Of a stretch of DNA of 64,000 bases, positions 62,100-64,000 are shown piece by piece (the stretch's first letter is position 1; each line of letters starts with the position of its first letter). The stretch is from Roseibium porphyridii (lineage in GTDB: Bacteria > Pseudomonadota > Alphaproteobacteria > Rhizobiales > Stappiaceae): the NCBI RefSeq assembly GCF_026191725.2, contig NZ_CP120863.1, positions 3,886,001 to 3,950,000 of the forward strand, in the 5' to 3' direction. The position numbers were made by a program, and so were the translations under genes. The notes beneath the pieces were generated by a model. That model searched no databases. It saw only the letters and a list, made by a program, of their open reading frames with translations, and was not told where the DNA came from.

Positions 62100-63635
62100 T
62101 TGCTTGGCAAACGCAAAAATGACAGCGCTCCGCACAGCCTTTCTTCCACCGGATTAAATGCCGGGCGGAAAATAACTGTCTGGATTTACGGGTTAGCAGC
62201 ACTGCTCATCGTGTTGTCTGCAGCCTCGCTGACATTTATTGCCCACATGGCCTGGCGTGAAGCCGATCGTAAGGCGCTGGAAAGCGAGCAAATGCGCATG
62301 GACGCAATGCTCAAGGACATTCACTGGCAGATTGGGCGCGATCAACTGTCTTTGGCGCAGTGGGACAAGACCTTCAACGCCGTGCAGGCCCCACTCGACA
62401 AGGAATTCATCAAAGACGAACTCGTCGAATACCTTTGGGAAGACTATGTGCTGGATCGTACGTTTATCGTCCGCAAAGACGGGATGTTGATTGCAGAGGC
62501 TGTTGAACTGGAAACCAGGTTCGAACCCAAACAGCTGCCCCCCGACAACCTTATAAGAAAGCTGGCAGATCAAACACGAGCTGCCTTTGAGGCCAAGCGC
62601 GGTGAGTCAGGATCCGTCTTTTCAGACTGGTACATGCCGCAATCGGTTCTTCTGGACCTTTCAGCTGCAACATTTGCCCTTGTGGACGGCACGCCCGCGT
62701 TCCTGAGCGCCATGCCCATTCTACCAGATGACGGCCAGGTGCAGCTGAATGAGGACTATCCACTCGTTTTGGTGAATGCCGCCTATTTCGATGAAGACTG
62801 GATCGCGGAAATCAACGACCAGCTCTCTTTCAAGGATCTGCATTTTCAGCTTGGGATGCCGTCACAGGATGATGTGCGCAATCATCTGGTAGTGGCAGCC
62901 GACGGTTCGGTGTTCGGATACTTTCGATGGGATCATGCCAAGCCGGGTCGCGAGATATGGGCGGCTGCCCTCCCCTTGATTTTCGTTCTTGCAACTCTGA
63001 TCGCCGTTGTCGCTTTCGCTGCGGCGAGCAAGATCAGCCGATTGTCGACGTCGCTGGAGGAAAGCGAGCGGAAAAACCATTATTTTGCCAGGCATGACGC
63101 CTTGACCGGCCTGCCGAACCGACATCATTTTTCCGATTGCCTTGCCTTTGCCCTAGACAACTTGCCCGACCGACCGTTCGCGATATTCACGTGCGACTTG
63201 GATCGCTTCAAACCGGTCAATGACACTTACGGCCATGAGGCCGGCGACAAAGTGATCTGTGCCGTCGCAGACCGCCTTCAAGGTCTCGTCGCAGACAAAG
63301 GTGTTGTCAGCCGGATCGGCGGTGATGAATTCATCATTCTGGTGACGAGCCTCTCTGACAAACACCCGCTGCAGCTCTTGGCAAATCAGCTCAGATCCGC
63401 CGTTGCGCAACCGTTTGATATCGGCAATGGACAGCAAGTGGAAATCGGCATCTCTATCGGTATTGCGACGGCACCAGACTGCGGCGCTACGGAAAAAGAC
63501 CTGATCCGTCTCGCGGACATGGCTCTCTATCGCGCGAAAGACAACGGCCGAAATGCCTTTGAGTTTGCCATGGCTCCATCCGCGCCTGACGCGGGAGACA
63601 TGTCGGGTTTCACCACCCAATCAAAGCTGCACTAA
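62100..63635 (+). CDS. Membrane diguanylate cyclase with CHASE4 sensor domain
   Basis: A 511-residue sensor cyclase: a first span at about 27-49, a periplasmic CHASE4 domain (about 50-290, WDKTFNAV and DRTFIVRKDGMLI segments) and a second span at about 291-310 (AALPLIFVLATLIAVVAFAA). The GGDEF domain follows, with RIGGDEF at 405-411 intact; the inhibitory RxxD is absent. There is no EAL domain. The start is a TTG at 62100 with AGGTGA about ten bases upstream. Another membrane protein with the same plan starts at 63785. Confidence 0.9.
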   Translation: MLGKRKNDSAPHSLSSTGLNAGRKITVWIYGLAALLIVLSAASLTFIAHMAWREADRKALESEQMRMDAMLKDIHWQIGRDQLSLAQWDKTFNAVQAPLDKEFIKDELVEYLWEDYVLDRTFIVRKDGMLIAEAVELETRFEPKQLPPDNLIRKLADQTRAAFEAKRGESGSVFSDWYMPQSVLLDLSAATFALVDGTPAFLSAMPILPDDGQVQLNEDYPLVLVNAAYFDEDWIAEINDQLSFKDLHFQLGMPSQDDVRNHLVVAADGSVFGYFRWDHAKPGREIWAAALPLIFVLATLIAVVAFAAASKISRLSTSLEESERKNHYFARHDALTGLPNRHHFSDCLAFALDNLPDRPFAIFTCDLDRFKPVNDTYGHEAGDKVICAVADRLQGLVADKGVVSRIGGDEFIILVTSLSDKHPLQLLANQLRSAVAQPFDIGNGQQVEIGISIGIATAPDCGATEKDLIRLADMALYRAKDNGRNAFEFAMAPSAPDAGDMSGFTTQSKLH

Positions 63636-63743
63636 GTTCAATCCTTTCACCTTTATCCGTAATACTGGCAATGTGATCAGAACTGAAAATTGCATAAACT
63701 CATTGATACTACTTGTAAATTTCAATTTTTCCGCACGTCTTAT

Positions 63744-63760
63744 TAAGCAATCTCTGCTTA
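63744..63760. promoter_or_regulatory. TAAGCA/TGCTTA dyad between the two sensor genes
   Basis: TAAGCA (63744-63749) and TGCTTA (63755-63760) flank five bases in an AT-rich stretch 25 bases before the next start codon. It could be an operator or part of the promoter of the truncated gene. Confidence 0.3.
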
Positions 63761-63784
63761 GAATTTCATCACATACAGCAACCC

Positions 63785-64000
63785 ATGGCGTTCATCTTGG
63801 TTGATGGTGCCAAACAGGATCAAGGTGTGAGCGAGCCTGCCAATAGATACAGCGACCGGACCTGGAAAGTTCCGCGGCAGCAGATATCGCGACTGGCCTT
63901 CCTGCTGGCCGGGCTGCTTATCGCTGTGACTGCGGCGTCGCTCGTGTTCGTAGGGCTGGTCGCGTCTCACGCATCGAACCGGCAGGCCATAGACAATGAA
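63785..64000 (+). CDS. Probable membrane sensor protein, 5' part (cut by window end)
   Basis: An open frame of 72 codons reaches the window edge. After about 30 polar residues comes a membrane span (LAFLLAGLLIAVTAASLVFV), then the start of a probable periplasmic domain. Its layout and the LIVLSAAS-like / LIAVTAAS-like match in the span echo the CHASE4 cyclase directly upstream, suggesting a related sensor. A GTG at 63827 with AGGA upstream is the alternative start. The output domain lies outside the window. Confidence 0.6.
   Translation, partial: MAFILVDGAKQDQGVSEPANRYSDRTWKVPRQQISRLAFLLAGLLIAVTAASLVFVGLVASHASNRQAIDNE

Noticed and set aside
1..64000. tRNA, rRNA, CRISPR, IS elements, prophage or integron.
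   Set aside because: I read the intergenic spaces for cloverleaf ends, regular repeats, transposase or integrase motifs and terminal repeats and found none.

Overview
The window is an ordinary chromosomal stretch of an alphaproteobacterium. The gene order rplI-dnaB-(PilZ)-alr-radA-cvpA-purF, the psd-pssA pair, an Atm1-type exporter, a class II DAHP synthase, GANTC (CcrM-type) sites and a CtrA-type box all fit the Hyphomicrobiales. A Roseibium/Labrenzia-like marine member is my best guess; it is inferred from gene content, not measured. Coding density is high and base use looks even throughout. I saw no rRNA, tRNA, CRISPR array, IS element, transposase, integrase or phage gene.

Layout. 1-9.2 kb (+): end of rplI, then the replication, wall and purine run dnaB, a PilZ protein, alr, radA, cvpA, purF, an SDR-like protein without the usual catalytic residues, a HAD phosphatase and a VOC protein. 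9.2-17.8 kb (-): an inositol monophosphatase-like enzyme, der, bamB and a TPR membrane protein (outer-membrane and ribosome assembly), an NnrU-like protein, a Gfo/Idh/MocA oxidoreductase and the zinc-uptake operon znuC-znuB-zur. 18-22 kb: manC, a pcaF-like thiolase and small membrane proteins around a CtrA-type box. 22.2-29 kb (+): a PadR-controlled RND efflux pair whose pump carries an extra membrane block, then a MarR-GNAT fusion behind a 14-bp perfect inverted repeat. 29-37.6 kb: an SDR, psd-pssA, a LysR regulator divergent from a tandem pair of tiny paralogous proteins with matching promoters, an ArsR-Atm1 exporter unit and a LysM protein.

37.8-49.4 kb: a LOG phosphoribohydrolase, a PleD-like diguanylate cyclase, rarD, cimA, the translationally coupled set cysS-gfa-gfa, an L,D-transpeptidase, a small secreted protein with a SqrR/BigR-like ArsR regulator, creA, and a metallo-beta-lactamase-fold protein with an altered zinc motif and an acidic tail. 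49.4-64 kb: a MarR regulator, a DUF2865 protein whose 3' end overlaps gltX, an MFS transporter, nadE, a third GFA protein, a one-domain response regulator, class II DAHP synthase, a VIT1/CCC1 metal transporter, a gamma-glutamylcyclotransferase-like protein, a class V aminotransferase and two consecutive membrane-bound sensor proteins, the first a CHASE4-GGDEF diguanylate cyclase and the second cut by the window end.

Themes. Several gene pairs overlap by 4 bases (GTGA or ATGA), pointing to translational coupling. Metal and thiol chemistry recurs: Zur/ZnuBC, the Cys-rich ArsR with Atm1, the dithiol ArsR, three GFA proteins and VIT1. Cyclic-di-GMP signalling recurs: the PilZ protein, the PleD-like cyclase and the CHASE4 cyclase. 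The observations most worth following are the RND pump with its added membrane domain, the duplicated micro-genes with their duplicated promoter, and the GANTC cluster ahead of dnaB.
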